64,000 nucleotides of DNA. Source: DASTDH01 sp035601575 (GTDB lineage Bacteria > Verrucomicrobiota > Verrucomicrobiia > Chthoniobacterales > JAFAMB01). The DNA lies in contig DATNNZ010000032.1 of the NCBI GenBank assembly GCA_035601575.1, forward strand, positions 46,359 to 110,358, in the 5' to 3' direction. The translations under genes and the position numbers were made by a program. The notes under the pieces are model-generated. The model saw nothing but the letters and a program-made list of their open reading frames with translations. It did not search any database and was not told where the DNA came from. The first letter of the stretch is position 1; each line of letters begins with the position of its first letter. This document shows positions 30,262 through 39,883 of the stretch, piece after piece.

Positions 30262-32844
30262 ATGCCTTTGCATCCCGACGAAAAAGTCGATCCGGTCAAT
30301 GTAGCCGAGGAGATGTCCAAATCATTTTTGGACTACTCGATGTCGGTAATCATCTCTCGGGCCCTACCAGACGCTCGTGACGGACTAAAGCCCTCGCAAC
30401 GGCGGATTCTGTATTCAATGAACGGGCTGGGCGTGCTTCCGAATCGCAAGCATACGAAATGCGCCAAGATCGTTGGGGAAACCATGGGTAACTACCACCC
30501 CCATGGCGACATGGCCATCTACCCGACCCTCGTCCACATGGCTCAGCCCTGGGCAATGCGGGAAAGGCTGGTCGATGGGCAAGGTAACTTTGGATCGATG
30601 GACGGCGATCCTCCCGCGTCAATGCGGTATACCGAAGCGCGGCTGACCCACCTCGGTGCAATGCTCATGGAGGACATGGAACGGGATACCGTTGAATTCG
30701 TTCCAAATTACGACGAAACGACCCAGGAACCGACCGTCTTTCCGGCAGCCTTTCCTAATCTTTTGGTAAACGGAGGAACCGGGATCGCGGTAGGAATGGC
30801 AACGAATATCCCTCCGCACAATCTGGGAGAAATTGTCGATGCAATTTGCGAGTTGATCGATAATCCGGAGATCTCGGTCGATCGTCTGCTCGAGCTGGTC
30901 AAAGGACCAGATTTTCCTACCGGATGCGCGGTCTATGGAACCAGTGGAATTCGTCAATATTTTGAGACTGGTCGCGGTAGCCTGAAAGTCCGAGGAAAGG
31001 CCACGATCGAAGCGGGGAGACAGAACCGGGAATCGATCGTCATCACGGAGATCCCTTTCAATGTCAATCGCGCGGAGTTGATTCGGCGCATTGCGGCTTT
31101 GATCCAGGACAAGGTGATAACCGAGATCAGCGATGTCCGCGATCTGTCCGATGAGAACACTCGAATCGAGCTTGAGCTAAAACGAGACGCTAACGCGAAC
31201 GTCGTACTGAACAATCTTTATAAGCACACCGCACTGGAAAGCACTTTCGCGGTGAATATGCTCGCGATCGACCACGGACGACCAAAATTACTTTCAATAC
31301 GGGACGCGCTGCACTGTTTTATCGAACACCGCCGGGAAGTGGTCTTACGGCGTACCCGCTACCTTCTGCGTCAGGCTGAGCAAAGAGCCGAAACGTTGGA
31401 AGGTTATCTCATCGCGCTGGCGAATCTTGATGACTTTATCGAGATCATTCGGAGTTCGGCAAATCGGGAAGAAGCTCGAGTTAAGTTACTCGCTTACGAA
31501 TTCAGCCGGCAACAAGTAGAGCAGTTCGGTATTCGGATTCGCAGCGAGGCGCGTCTGATAGACGGCCGTTATGCCTTTAGCGAGACGCAAGCCGATCACA
31601 TCCTGGAGCTGCGACTCTATCAGCTTACCGGCTTGGAACGAGAAAAAATCGCCAATGAATATGGCGAGCTGATTCTGCGCATTGATGACTTGAGCAACAT
31701 CCTCGAACGAGCGGATCGGGTGATGAATATCATCAAAGAGGAGTTGCAGAAGGTTAGGGAAAAGTACGATTCACCCCGCCTTACGCAGATTGTGCCGGCG
31801 GAAGGTGATATCGATATAGAAGACCTGATTGCCAACGAAGGGTGCATCATCACGATCACGCACGGCGGATATATCAAACGAACCCCGGAAAGTGAATTTC
31901 GGGCCCAGCGTCGTGGAGGCCGCGGGGTGATCGGCATGGCGACCCGGGAAGCACAGCTCGAAGGCGAAGAAGGCGACTTTGTCCAGCACCTGTTTACCGC
32001 GAGCACTCACGATTCGCTGATGTTTTTCACGCAGACCGGTCGATGCTACATCGAGAAGGTCTACGAAATCCCACAGATGAGCAGGGCTTCCAAAGGCCGC
32101 GCGATGGCGAACCTTCTGGAGTTACGGCCGGAGGAGAAAATCGCCGCGACGTTACGCATCGAAGCCAAAGGTGAAAATGGGACCTCCGAGACCAGCACCT
32201 GGAATCCCGAGCTTCACATCATGTTCGCCACCCGAAGTGGACTGGTGAAAAAGACAAATTTGTCGGATTTCGCAAACGTACGGAAGGGCGGAATCATCGC
32301 TATTCAGATCGAAGAAGGTGATGAGTTGATCGATGCGTTGCTTACGAATGGCAACGATGAGGTTGTACTAATTACCCACAATGGGATGAGCATTCGGTTC
32401 CATGAAGAGGAAGCTCGCGACATGGGACGAAACGCGGTCGGTGTCTGGGGCATTCGCCCGGCAGAAGCGGATAAGGTGGTGGCAATCGCGAAGGTCGTTC
32501 CCGATGCCATGTTGCTGGTTGCCGGCTTAAACGGGATCGGGAAGCGAACCGGTTTTGATGCTTATCGAAGACAATCCCGGGGCGGCAAGGGTATCATCAC
32601 CATGAAGACAAGTGACCGAACGGGCGACGTCATCGGAGCTCTGACGGTCCACGATTCAGATGAAGTGATGCTTATCACGACTGGCGGGCAAATGGTCCGG
32701 ATAAGAGTGAGCGAAATTCGAGAAGCCGGCCGCAATACAATGGGGGTGAAACTCATCAACCTCATTGAAGGAGAAACGCTCCAGGACATTGCTCCGGTGG
32801 TTTCGCAGGAGGAGATGGAAGAAAGCGACTCTCCAGGCAGCTAA
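30262..32844 (+). CDS. gyrA: DNA gyrase subunit A
   Basis: The 860-residue breakage-reunion subunit has the catalytic tyrosine Tyr123 (MRYTEARL), and the GyrA box RRGGRG in the C-terminal domain, which marks it as gyrase and not topoisomerase IV. The quinolone region reads HGDMAIYP at 81-88, so positions matching E. coli Ser83 and Asp87 are Met84 and Pro88. The C-terminal wrapping domain shows the usual repeat pattern from about residue 530 to the end. Confidence 0.97.
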   Translation: MPLHPDEKVDPVNVAEEMSKSFLDYSMSVIISRALPDARDGLKPSQRRILYSMNGLGVLPNRKHTKCAKIVGETMGNYHPHGDMAIYPTLVHMAQPWAMRERLVDGQGNFGSMDGDPPASMRYTEARLTHLGAMLMEDMERDTVEFVPNYDETTQEPTVFPAAFPNLLVNGGTGIAVGMATNIPPHNLGEIVDAICELIDNPEISVDRLLELVKGPDFPTGCAVYGTSGIRQYFETGRGSLKVRGKATIEAGRQNRESIVITEIPFNVNRAELIRRIAALIQDKVITEISDVRDLSDENTRIELELKRDANANVVLNNLYKHTALESTFAVNMLAIDHGRPKLLSIRDALHCFIEHRREVVLRRTRYLLRQAEQRAETLEGYLIALANLDDFIEIIRSSANREEARVKLLAYEFSRQQVEQFGIRIRSEARLIDGRYAFSETQADHILELRLYQLTGLEREKIANEYGELILRIDDLSNILERADRVMNIIKEELQKVREKYDSPRLTQIVPAEGDIDIEDLIANEGCIITITHGGYIKRTPESEFRAQRRGGRGVIGMATREAQLEGEEGDFVQHLFTASTHDSLMFFTQTGRCYIEKVYEIPQMSRASKGRAMANLLELRPEEKIAATLRIEAKGENGTSETSTWNPELHIMFATRSGLVKKTNLSDFANVRKGGIIAIQIEEGDELIDALLTNGNDEVVLITHNGMSIRFHEEEARDMGRNAVGVWGIRPAEADKVVAIAKVVPDAMLLVAGLNGIGKRTGFDAYRRQSRGGKGIITMKTSDRTGDVIGALTVHDSDEVMLITTGGQMVRIRVSEIREAGRNTMGVKLINLIEGETLQDIAPVVSQEEMEESDSPGS

Positions 32845-33256
32845 GCGGGCCGGAAGGATCGCAGCCTGTCCGGTATAGTCCGGCGACCGGTGGACGAAGC
32901 CGGATGCCCGCGATCCGTGGCGCACGTGAATCCGACGATCAGGACGAGATCAAGTAGGGAACAGCCATTTTGGGGTACTTGTGCATCCACTGGATGCAGA
33001 ACGTCTTACAAATGAGAGCCACCCGAGAGGCGTGGACTCGATATCCCATAGTGCAGTCGAAAAACAATAGATTCGGTCCTGCTTGCGCCATAATGGCGCT
33101 TTTGGGCGAGAACAGAGAGCACGAAGATTCAATATTTCCCATAAAACGTGTCATTACGACGCAATCTCGGAACCGGCCGCGAGAACTTTTCAAACTTCCA
33201 TATTTTTGCAGGTTGCCTGCCCGAATTTGCTCTCTAGACTTTAGGCACTTCTTCTT
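32845..33256. other. Intergenic region after gyrA, no gene supported
   Basis: The 412-base stretch has short open frames without coding character. It starts with a G+C-rich part containing an inverted GGATCGC/GCGATCC pair (about 32873-32920) and TCCGG repeats that could form a stem after the gyrA stop. No convincing terminator with a T-run or promoter stands out. Confidence 0.5.
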
Positions 33257-33706
33257 ATGGGAAAGCGAAAGAGGAAACTCTCGGTCAAAAGGCTTCCACT
33301 TCAGCGGCAGCTTGAGTTTTTTCACGAGGGCGAATATTTCGATCTCAAGGCGATTTTTGACAAACTAAACTCTGAATACTTCAACGGCGCCCTCAAGGGA
33401 TACGCGATAACTTGGGGCAGACGTAGACGATTACCGCCCAAAGAATATTTCGTCTTTGGCACAATCCAGGAAGAAGACCGAATCATCCGGATCCATCCTC
33501 TTTTGGATGCTCCCTTCGTACCTACTTGGTTTCTGGAATACGTTATTTACCACGAAATGCTTCATGCGATTGTTCCCGAAGAGATTGATGAGACCGGCCG
33601 GCGCCGGATTCACACCTCAGAATTTTATCGAAGGGAACAGAAGTTTCACTGTTACCAGCGAGCACGTCGCTGGGAAGACGAAAACCTCGACCGTTTTCTC
33701 CGCTGA
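33257..33706 (+). CDS. SprT-like zinc metallopeptidase
   Basis: The 149-residue protein has the metalloprotease motif HEMLH (His99, Glu100, His103), with His119 a plausible third ligand, and the upstream segments LNSEYFNGALKGYAITWGR that match the SprT/YgjP-like fold. The role of bacterial members is poorly known; eukaryotic relatives cleave DNA-bound proteins. The N-terminus is strongly basic (MGKRKRKLSVKR). It ends eight bases before cutA on the same strand. Confidence 0.75.
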   Translation: MGKRKRKLSVKRLPLQRQLEFFHEGEYFDLKAIFDKLNSEYFNGALKGYAITWGRRRRLPPKEYFVFGTIQEEDRIIRIHPLLDAPFVPTWFLEYVIYHEMLHAIVPEEIDETGRRRIHTSEFYRREQKFHCYQRARRWEDENLDRFLR

Positions 33707-33714
33707 GCTGAACG

Positions 33715-34050
33715 ATGTTTGATGAGGTTCGGGTAGTCTTCTGTACGTTCCCCGACCCCGAAACCGCGTACCGAATCGCCCGAGACGCAGTGGAACAGCA
33801 ATACGCGGCGTGTGCCAATCTCGTGCCGGCCGTAAAATCGATCTATCGCTGGCTCGGCCGAGTTCAACAGGCGGACGAGACATTGGTGGTCTACAAAACT
33901 TCAGTGATCCGCTACCCTGACTTGGAAGCATTCCTGCTGCGATCCCATCCGTATGAGGTCCCCGAGATTATCGCTCTGCCATTATCCGCAGGATCCGCAG
34001 CTTACGTTCGCTGGGTGATCGATAATTCGAGTCCGGCCGTCAGTTCCTAA
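33715..34050 (+). CDS. cutA: CutA divalent-cation tolerance family protein
   Basis: The 111-residue protein has VVFCTFPDPETAYRIA, CANLVPAVKSIYRWLG and the C-terminal HPYEVPEIIALPL, typical of trimeric CutA, a small ferredoxin-like protein historically linked to copper tolerance but of uncertain role. It closely follows the SprT-like gene and ends at a bidirectional terminator. Confidence 0.92.
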   Translation: MFDEVRVVFCTFPDPETAYRIARDAVEQQYAACANLVPAVKSIYRWLGRVQQADETLVVYKTSVIRYPDLEAFLLRSHPYEVPEIIALPLSAGSAAYVRWVIDNSSPAVSS

Positions 34051-34123
34051 TCGACCAAATGACAATGGTGCTCCTCGTACCTCCATACCGATCGCGAGTG
34101 CGTTTGATTCTCTGGCAAACAAA

Positions 34124-34150
34124 GGGACCGGCACACTTACCGGTCCTTCT
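34124..34150. terminator. Bidirectional terminator between cutA and ompH
   Basis: GGACCGG (34125-34131) and CCGGTCC (34140-34146) form a perfect 7-base-pair stem with an 8-base loop. TTCTTCC follows on the plus strand and CTTTGTTT on the minus strand. It lies between the convergent cutA and ompH genes. Confidence 0.6.
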
Positions 34151-34172
34151 TCCATAAAGCTAATAGGAGCGA

Positions 34173-34865
34173 CTACGGCTTTTTTGTCGGGCTAGGGAAT
34201 CCACCTGGTTTGGTCGTCGTTGCGGGAGTATTGGTTCCTGAAGGTTGAGCGGAAGACTTGGTGCTCGCACTCGGAGAGGTCGCCGGGCGATTGGCATTGA
34301 GCTTGGCGATCACAACGTCGCTGAAATCCATGTTGTCCTTGGCGTAGACCAGCACGGTTGTTCCCAAACCCGCACTGCGTCCGGACTTATCGAGCACGAG
34401 ATCGTAACTTTGGGTTTTCACCTGATCAGTCACCACCTTCATAATGTCGTCCACCAAACCGGATACCATGTGGTTTTGCTCTTCCTGTAGCTGTTTGGAG
34501 CGAGAATCGCGGAATTCAGTCATCTCTTTTTCCAAGCCTTGCTCCTCGGAAATCTTTGCATCCCGTTCCTGGGCTTTCTGATCTTTCGTCGCCGCGCTGA
34601 CGTCGGGACGATTCATTTCTTCATTCAGCTTGTTGATCGCGTCGATATCTTTCTTGCGCGTCTCCATGCGCTGATTTAGCTCATCGTTCGCGGATTTTTG
34701 CGCTGTTTCCAGTTTCTCCTTCGCCTCCTGCGTCTTATAGTAGGCAGCCAGCACTTTCTGCATATCTATCGTGCCAATCTTCAGTTGTTGGGCTTGGGCT
34801 GGGGCAGACAGAAGTGCGCCAGCCAGATAGAAGCTGGCGATCGCAATGAATCGGGATTTCATCAT
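34173..34865 (-). CDS. OmpH/Skp family periplasmic chaperone
   Basis: The 230-residue protein has a signal peptide (about 1-25, ending APAQAQ) and a mature part opening KIGTIDMQKVL as in Skp. A long coiled coil of KEKLETAQKSANDELNQR and similar stretches follows to about 140, and a Ser/Pro/Thr-rich tail ends the protein. Skp holds unfolded outer membrane proteins for delivery to BamA, the gene just upstream (59 bases from the in-frame GTG 34880). I prefer ATG 34865; GTG 34880 and ATG 34862 are alternatives. The tail of about 40 residues is not typical of E. coli Skp. Confidence 0.85.
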   Translation of the reverse strand: MMKSRFIAIASFYLAGALLSAPAQAQQLKIGTIDMQKVLAAYYKTQEAKEKLETAQKSANDELNQRMETRKKDIDAINKLNEEMNRPDVSAATKDQKAQERDAKISEEQGLEKEMTEFRDSRSKQLQEEQNHMVSGLVDDIMKVVTDQVKTQSYDLVLDKSGRSAGLGTTVLVYAKDNMDFSDVVIAKLNANRPATSPSASTKSSAQPSGTNTPATTTKPGGFPSPTKKP

Positions 34866-34938
34866 AATAATACTAATCACTTACTAAGAATAGTGGCGTG
34901 GCTGGGTTTGGAGTCTGACCGCTCTCGATACATTCCGT

Positions 34939-37320
34939 TCAAAATTGATAACCAACGCTGAACTGGAATCGCCCACTGGAATTGTTGAATTTATCGGACT
35001 GGACGGGGATACCGTAGTCAATTCGGATCGGACCTATCGGTAGATCTAGACGAAGGCCGAAGCCAAAGTCTGAATTGACATTATTGGTGCCGAAACTCCA
35101 TGACCCCGCATTCACAAATCCAGTGTCGTAGAAAACTGCGGCTCGCACTCGTTCAACAACCGGGACGGTATATTCAACCGTGAACCGAGCAAGCGAATTT
35201 CCACCAAGATCGTCGCCAAATTGATCCTTCGGACCGACGTCCTGATACTTGAATCCGCGAAGATTGTTCGCACCACCAAGGTAAAGGCGGTCGTAAATTG
35301 GCACGCTGCTACCTGATCCCCAAGTGGCTACGGTCGCAACTTCCGCATCAAAGAGCAGGATCGTATCAAAAGGCAGATGGAAATATTGAGAGGCGGTGAG
35401 ATCGAACCCGTAGATTTGCACGTCGCCACCCAACGGGCCCCCGGCCACATAGGTAGAAAAATCGACTCTCGTACCTTTACGAGTCAAGAAGGCGTTGTCT
35501 CGTTTGTCATAGGTCAGCTCGAAAGTCGTCCGGCTCTCCAAGGTGTTTCCAGCCTGCGCCAGTACGATTGGATCAGTCGTGCTGATGCCGTAAATGTCTG
35601 TGTCCTGCAGTCGGTACTGAATTCGAGCGGCCAGGAAATTCGTAATCGGCTTACGCAAGAATATGTCGAAGCCGTAGTTCCTCTCGTTGTAGACGTTGCT
35701 GTAAAACTGGGAATCAAGATAATAAACCTCCTCACCAAGGGCCAGCCGTTGATCGAGGAAATAGGGCTCAGTGAGCGAGATTAGCGCCTGCGTCTGCAGG
35801 GTTCCAATTTGGAAACGAGCACGGAATTTTTCGCCTGCTCCCGTAAATGTATGCCAATTGGTAATATCGAAATTCCCTTGATTCAATTCGGTGAAACCGA
35901 CTAGACCCTGGTTCGAATCAAAGCCAAGACCAAAATTCAATGAACCCGTCCGCTTTTCCTGGACTACGACATTGAGGTCTTTTCGGCCAGGTACGAGTGT
36001 ATCAGAAGCGTAAGTATCGACCTTCTCGAAATACTGAAGTCCTTCCAAGCGCTTTTTACTGATATCCACGCGAACCGTGTCGAATACATCACCTGGAGCC
36101 AATACCAGTTCTCGGCGAATTACTTTATCCTTGGTTCGAGTATTTCCGCTAATATTGATGCGTTCGACGTAGGATTTAATTCCCTCTTCGATCTTGTAGT
36201 GGAGATCTACCAATGCTGGTCCGGCCGGTGTTGTCTGCACCGAAACCTTGGCGTCGGCATAGCCGGCGATGCCGTAAGCATCCTCGACTGCTTTGATATC
36301 TTTTTCTAGTTTGCCCGGCGAAAAGACCTGGCCCTCGGTTACTTTGATCACCTTTCGAAAATTGGCCTCAGTAACGATCTGGATGCCTTCGATCGTAACC
36401 GCGTTGACGTGATACTGGGCTCCTTCAGTGATGTAGATGAAGATGTCGACTTTCTTGGGGTTGACTCTCTCGATCTTGACGTCGCTGATTTGCACGTCGG
36501 CGTATCCATTATCTTGGTAAAGCGCCTTCAGTTTTTGAACGTCGTCATCGAGTTGGACGCTGCTCAAGCGCCCAGCTCCAGTGATGAAGCCCAAAGGATT
36601 GCTCTGTTGGGTCTTCATTTCCTTCCGCAGTCTACTGGCTTTGAGCGCCTGGTTGCCATAGAAGCGAATGTGCCGAACGGTCGCCTTGGCACCCTCGCTA
36701 ATCGCATAAGTCACGGTCGCGGTCCCCTGATCTTCGTTTGTCGTCAGCTTATATTGGACGTCCACATCAGGAAATCCGCGTTTTTGGTAAAGCTCGACGA
36801 TCTTCTGCCGGGCTTGCTCCAGAATCTGTTCGTCTAAGGGAGAATTGATCTTCAGATTAATCTCACGACGGATTCGAGCGACCTTGACCCTCTCATTACC
36901 TTGAATATAAACACCGGCCAGCGTGACCCTAGTCTGAACGACCACGATAACCTTCACACCGTCTGGTAGCGGTTCGCCGTAAATTCGGACGTTAGTGACT
37001 AACCCCGTCGCGTAAAGAGCACGAACATCATCTTCAACCGTTGTTTCTGAGTAGGGCTGACCAACCGTAGTTTTCATGTTGGTCAAAATCCGCTGCCGGC
37101 TCAGTGTGGCTGGTCCAGCGTATTGAATCTCGATCTGGCGAACAATGGGGGAAGGCTGTCTGGGAGCGGGAGTCGGTACGGCGCTCGGCGGCAACTGCTG
37201 CTGCGTGGCGGGCGGAGTCGGCTGGGCGGTCGGTTGTTGCGCCTGGGCTGCGCCTATGAGCGATGCGCCCAGAACAGCGGACAACATCCAGTTCCGGCCG
37301 AGGGGACTCTTTTGGTTCAT
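34939..37320 (-). CDS. bamA: Outer membrane protein assembly factor BamA
   Basis: The 793-residue protein has a signal peptide ending near AQAQ (about 28), a Pro/Gln-rich linker, five POTRA-like repeats (about 60-430, with YIQGNERV, IRFYGNQAL, VTIEGIQIV, INISGNTRT) and a C-terminal 16-strand barrel region ending in FSVGYQF. It inserts beta-barrel proteins in the outer membrane. The barrel contains the conserved YLGGANNLRGF, equivalent to the VRGF loop. The chaperone ompH follows, a common pairing in didermic bacteria. Confidence 0.95.
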   Translation of the reverse strand: MNQKSPLGRNWMLSAVLGASLIGAAQAQQPTAQPTPPATQQQLPPSAVPTPAPRQPSPIVRQIEIQYAGPATLSRQRILTNMKTTVGQPYSETTVEDDVRALYATGLVTNVRIYGEPLPDGVKVIVVVQTRVTLAGVYIQGNERVKVARIRREINLKINSPLDEQILEQARQKIVELYQKRGFPDVDVQYKLTTNEDQGTATVTYAISEGAKATVRHIRFYGNQALKASRLRKEMKTQQSNPLGFITGAGRLSSVQLDDDVQKLKALYQDNGYADVQISDVKIERVNPKKVDIFIYITEGAQYHVNAVTIEGIQIVTEANFRKVIKVTEGQVFSPGKLEKDIKAVEDAYGIAGYADAKVSVQTTPAGPALVDLHYKIEEGIKSYVERINISGNTRTKDKVIRRELVLAPGDVFDTVRVDISKKRLEGLQYFEKVDTYASDTLVPGRKDLNVVVQEKRTGSLNFGLGFDSNQGLVGFTELNQGNFDITNWHTFTGAGEKFRARFQIGTLQTQALISLTEPYFLDQRLALGEEVYYLDSQFYSNVYNERNYGFDIFLRKPITNFLAARIQYRLQDTDIYGISTTDPIVLAQAGNTLESRTTFELTYDKRDNAFLTRKGTRVDFSTYVAGGPLGGDVQIYGFDLTASQYFHLPFDTILLFDAEVATVATWGSGSSVPIYDRLYLGGANNLRGFKYQDVGPKDQFGDDLGGNSLARFTVEYTVPVVERVRAAVFYDTGFVNAGSWSFGTNNVNSDFGFGLRLDLPIGPIRIDYGIPVQSDKFNNSSGRFQFSVGYQF

Positions 37321-37342
37321 AAATGGATAACTGGGCGGACAA

Positions 37343-37366
37343 TCAAGGCGAATGGCCGTAATTCAT
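37343..37366 (-). CDS. Possible leader ORF (7 codons) upstream of bamA
   Basis: On the minus strand an AGGAG ribosome site (37380-37376) is nine bases upstream of ATG 37366, which opens a seven-codon frame (MNYGHSP) ending at 37343, 22 bases before the bamA start. The bamA ATG itself lacks a clear ribosome site, so the short frame may help initiate downstream by coupling. It may equally be coincidence. The rest of 37367-37557 shows nothing else. Confidence 0.25.
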   Translation of the reverse strand: MNYGHSP

Positions 37367-37557
37367 GGCAAGGGTCTCCTAAACGTCAACAGGAAAAACG
37401 TTTTAGACCAGAGGGAAAGCTGGCATTCCGGATGAAAGTCAACGCAAGGATGACAAAACGGTAATCGGTACGTCACGCACAAATTTCAAGCGGACATCGA
37501 GACTGCGTAAATTCCGGAGATGCCAGACAAGGTCTCTATTCGCCAAGAACTGCAGCT

Positions 37558-38649
37558 TCAGTTCACCAACTGATAGCGGTTGTTTCGCGGCCGCGGCTCG
37601 TATCCAGCGTCCGAAATCAACCGTTCCATTTCTTCGCGAGTCAATCTAAATGTGGTACCTGCGCTGCTGACTACATTCTCCTCCATCATTACTGATCCGT
37701 AATCGTTCGCCCCAAAACGCAAAGCAATTTGGCCGATTCTTGGACCTTGAGTGACCCAGGAGCTTTGCAGGTTTTCGATGTTATCTAAATAGATTCGGGC
37801 AAGCGCCTGGGTTCGCAAATATTCGGCCGAACCGACCGGGGTTGCTTTCAAGACGACATTCTCCGGCTGGAACGTCCAACAGATGAAAGCGGTGAAGCCT
37901 CCGGTTCTGTCTTGGAGCTCTCTCAACCGTTCCAGGTGCTCAACCCGATCCGCGATTGTTTCCACATGGCCAAACATCATCGTGGCGCTGCTTCTCAAGC
38001 CCTCTTCGTGAGCTATCTCCATCACTTTGAGCCACTGCTCCGTGTTGCACTTGAGAGGTGCGATCCGGTTCCGGACTCGATCAACTAGAATTTCGCCGCC
38101 CCCACCCGGAATCGAACCAAGTCCCGCCTCCTTAAATCGAACAATGACCTCTCGCAACGGCATCCGGAACACCTGAGCAAAGTGGTTAAATTCCGGCGGG
38201 CTGAATCCGTGAACATTCACTTGCGGATACTTTTCTCGGAGGTGGCTCAACAAATCGAGGTAATATCCGATGCCGAGCTTCGGATGATGTCCTCCTTGCA
38301 TTAAGATTTGTATGCCGCCAATCGACACAAGCTCTTCGATCTTTTGATCGATTTGTTCATGGCTCAGAACGTAATGGTCGCTGTCGCGCTCCGTGCGATA
38401 AAATGCGCAAAACTTGCAATACACGTTGCAGACATTGGTGTAGTTGATGTTTCGCTCCACGATGTAGGTGACGATCTCATTGCCGCGCTCATCGTAGGCG
38501 TCCATTTTCGCCAGCTTCCGCCGATGGTCCGCCAGCGCGCCGAGCTCCTGCAGAGGCAGTTGATACAGTTCGAGTGCTTCCTCAGCGGTAATTCGCTCGC
38601 CAGCGAGAACCTTATCTACGACCGTCGTTTCCTGAATCCCAGCGTTCAT
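37558..38649 (-). CDS. mqnC: Cyclic dehypoxanthinyl futalosine synthase (radical SAM)
   Basis: The 363-residue enzyme carries the radical-SAM cluster motif Cys74-x3-Cys78-x2-Cys81 (CNVYCKFC), GGHHPKLGI near 119, and SIPGGGGEI, as in MqnC. It cyclises dehypoxanthine futalosine in the futalosine route to menaquinone. Other mqn genes are not in the window, so the pathway must be completed elsewhere. It is upstream of bamA on the same strand and divergent from ruvB. Confidence 0.92.
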   Translation of the reverse strand: MNAGIQETTVVDKVLAGERITAEEALELYQLPLQELGALADHRRKLAKMDAYDERGNEIVTYIVERNINYTNVCNVYCKFCAFYRTERDSDHYVLSHEQIDQKIEELVSIGGIQILMQGGHHPKLGIGYYLDLLSHLREKYPQVNVHGFSPPEFNHFAQVFRMPLREVIVRFKEAGLGSIPGGGGEILVDRVRNRIAPLKCNTEQWLKVMEIAHEEGLRSSATMMFGHVETIADRVEHLERLRELQDRTGGFTAFICWTFQPENVVLKATPVGSAEYLRTQALARIYLDNIENLQSSWVTQGPRIGQIALRFGANDYGSVMMEENVVSSAGTTFRLTREEMERLISDAGYEPRPRNNRYQLVN

Positions 38650-38854
38650 TAGGTGTGCTAATAGTAAGACGCTTTTTTTAGGTCCTCAATCGGCGTTTGC
38701 ACTAAGTTTCCAGAGCCGCGCCGCGGGCGTTGGCGGGCTGCAGATCAAGCTGCGAGCGCTGCCCAGCGCTCCGGGCCGCGGAGCCGCGCGCTGGAATCCT
38801 TGATTGTCTTTGCGCCAATCAAAGAATAATCTCGCAAAAATCGGAGCTGATTGC

Positions 38855-39874
38855 GTGACCGAAAACTTTTATCAGGAAACTGTTCAATCACCCAAAAGCG
38901 CTTTTGACCTCTCTCTGCGCCCGCCGCTTTTCAGCGAATTTCAGGGCCAAACCCGCGTCGTTGAACGCCTGGAACTGATGGTCACCGCCGCCAAGCAGCG
39001 GGAAGACGTATTAGAACATGTACTGCTGAGCGGGCCACCCGGGTTAGGAAAGACCACCCTCGCCTTCATCCTGGCCAATGCGATGAGTGTCAATATCAAG
39101 AGTACCAGTGGGCCGATGATTGAAAAGGCGGGCGACCTTGCCGGTTTGCTCACGACTCTGGAACGCGGAGATATTCTCTTCATCGACGAGATCCATCGGC
39201 TTCAGCCGGCGATCGAGGAATATCTCTACCCCGCAATGGAAGACTTTCGCCTGGACATCATCATTGACCAAGGTCCAAACGCTCGGAGTGTTCGGCTCAA
39301 TCTGCCAAAATTTACACTGGTTGGCGCAACTACTAGAGCGGGTTTGATCAGCTCACCCCTCCGTTCCCGGTTCGGAATGACTTCTCGCCTCGATTACTAC
39401 GCAGCGGCCGAATTGAGTCAAATCATCGAACGGAGTGCCGGTTTGATTGGGGTCGGAATCGACGCGAAAGGCGCATTAGAGATTGCCAACCGGTCCAGAG
39501 GCACGCCGCGAGTCGCGAACAATCTGCTCCGTTGGGTCCGAGATTACGCTCAAGTGAAAGGGAACGGGTTTATCGATCAAGCGACGGCTGATCGCGCCTT
39601 GCAAATGCTGGATATCGATGATGACGGGCTGGATGAAATGGATAAGCGCTTGCTAGAGGCATTAGTCTCACGGTTTGAGGGAGGACCAGTGGGAATTAGC
39701 TCGTTGGCAGTTGCGGTCGGCGAAGATTCCGGAACAATCGAAGAAGTCAACGAACCTTACCTTATTCAGGAAGGCTACCTCAAGCGCACTCCTCAGGGCC
39801 GAGTAGCGTTGCCCAAAGCGTACCAAAAATTGGGCGTCAAGCTTCCCGCCGGCCGGCAGAGCGAACTGTTTTGA
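38855..39874 (+). CDS. ruvB: Holliday junction branch-migration ATPase RuvB
   Basis: The 339-residue AAA+ motor has the Walker A GPPGLGKT (60-67), Walker B DEIH (111-114), TRAGLISSPLRSRFG with the arginine finger, and the winged-helix C-terminus (LIQEGYLKRTPQGR). I start at GTG 38855, which has GGAG nine bases upstream, because the extra 17 residues from TTG 38804 are not family-like. RuvA and RuvC are not adjacent, so this gene stands alone. The preceding 38650-38854 region is G+C-rich, with hairpins near 38757-38772. Confidence 0.95.
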   Translation: MTENFYQETVQSPKSAFDLSLRPPLFSEFQGQTRVVERLELMVTAAKQREDVLEHVLLSGPPGLGKTTLAFILANAMSVNIKSTSGPMIEKAGDLAGLLTTLERGDILFIDEIHRLQPAIEEYLYPAMEDFRLDIIIDQGPNARSVRLNLPKFTLVGATTRAGLISSPLRSRFGMTSRLDYYAAAELSQIIERSAGLIGVGIDAKGALEIANRSRGTPRVANNLLRWVRDYAQVKGNGFIDQATADRALQMLDIDDDGLDEMDKRLLEALVSRFEGGPVGISSLAVAVGEDSGTIEEVNEPYLIQEGYLKRTPQGRVALPKAYQKLGVKLPAGRQSELF

Positions 39875-39883
39875 CGCCGGCGA

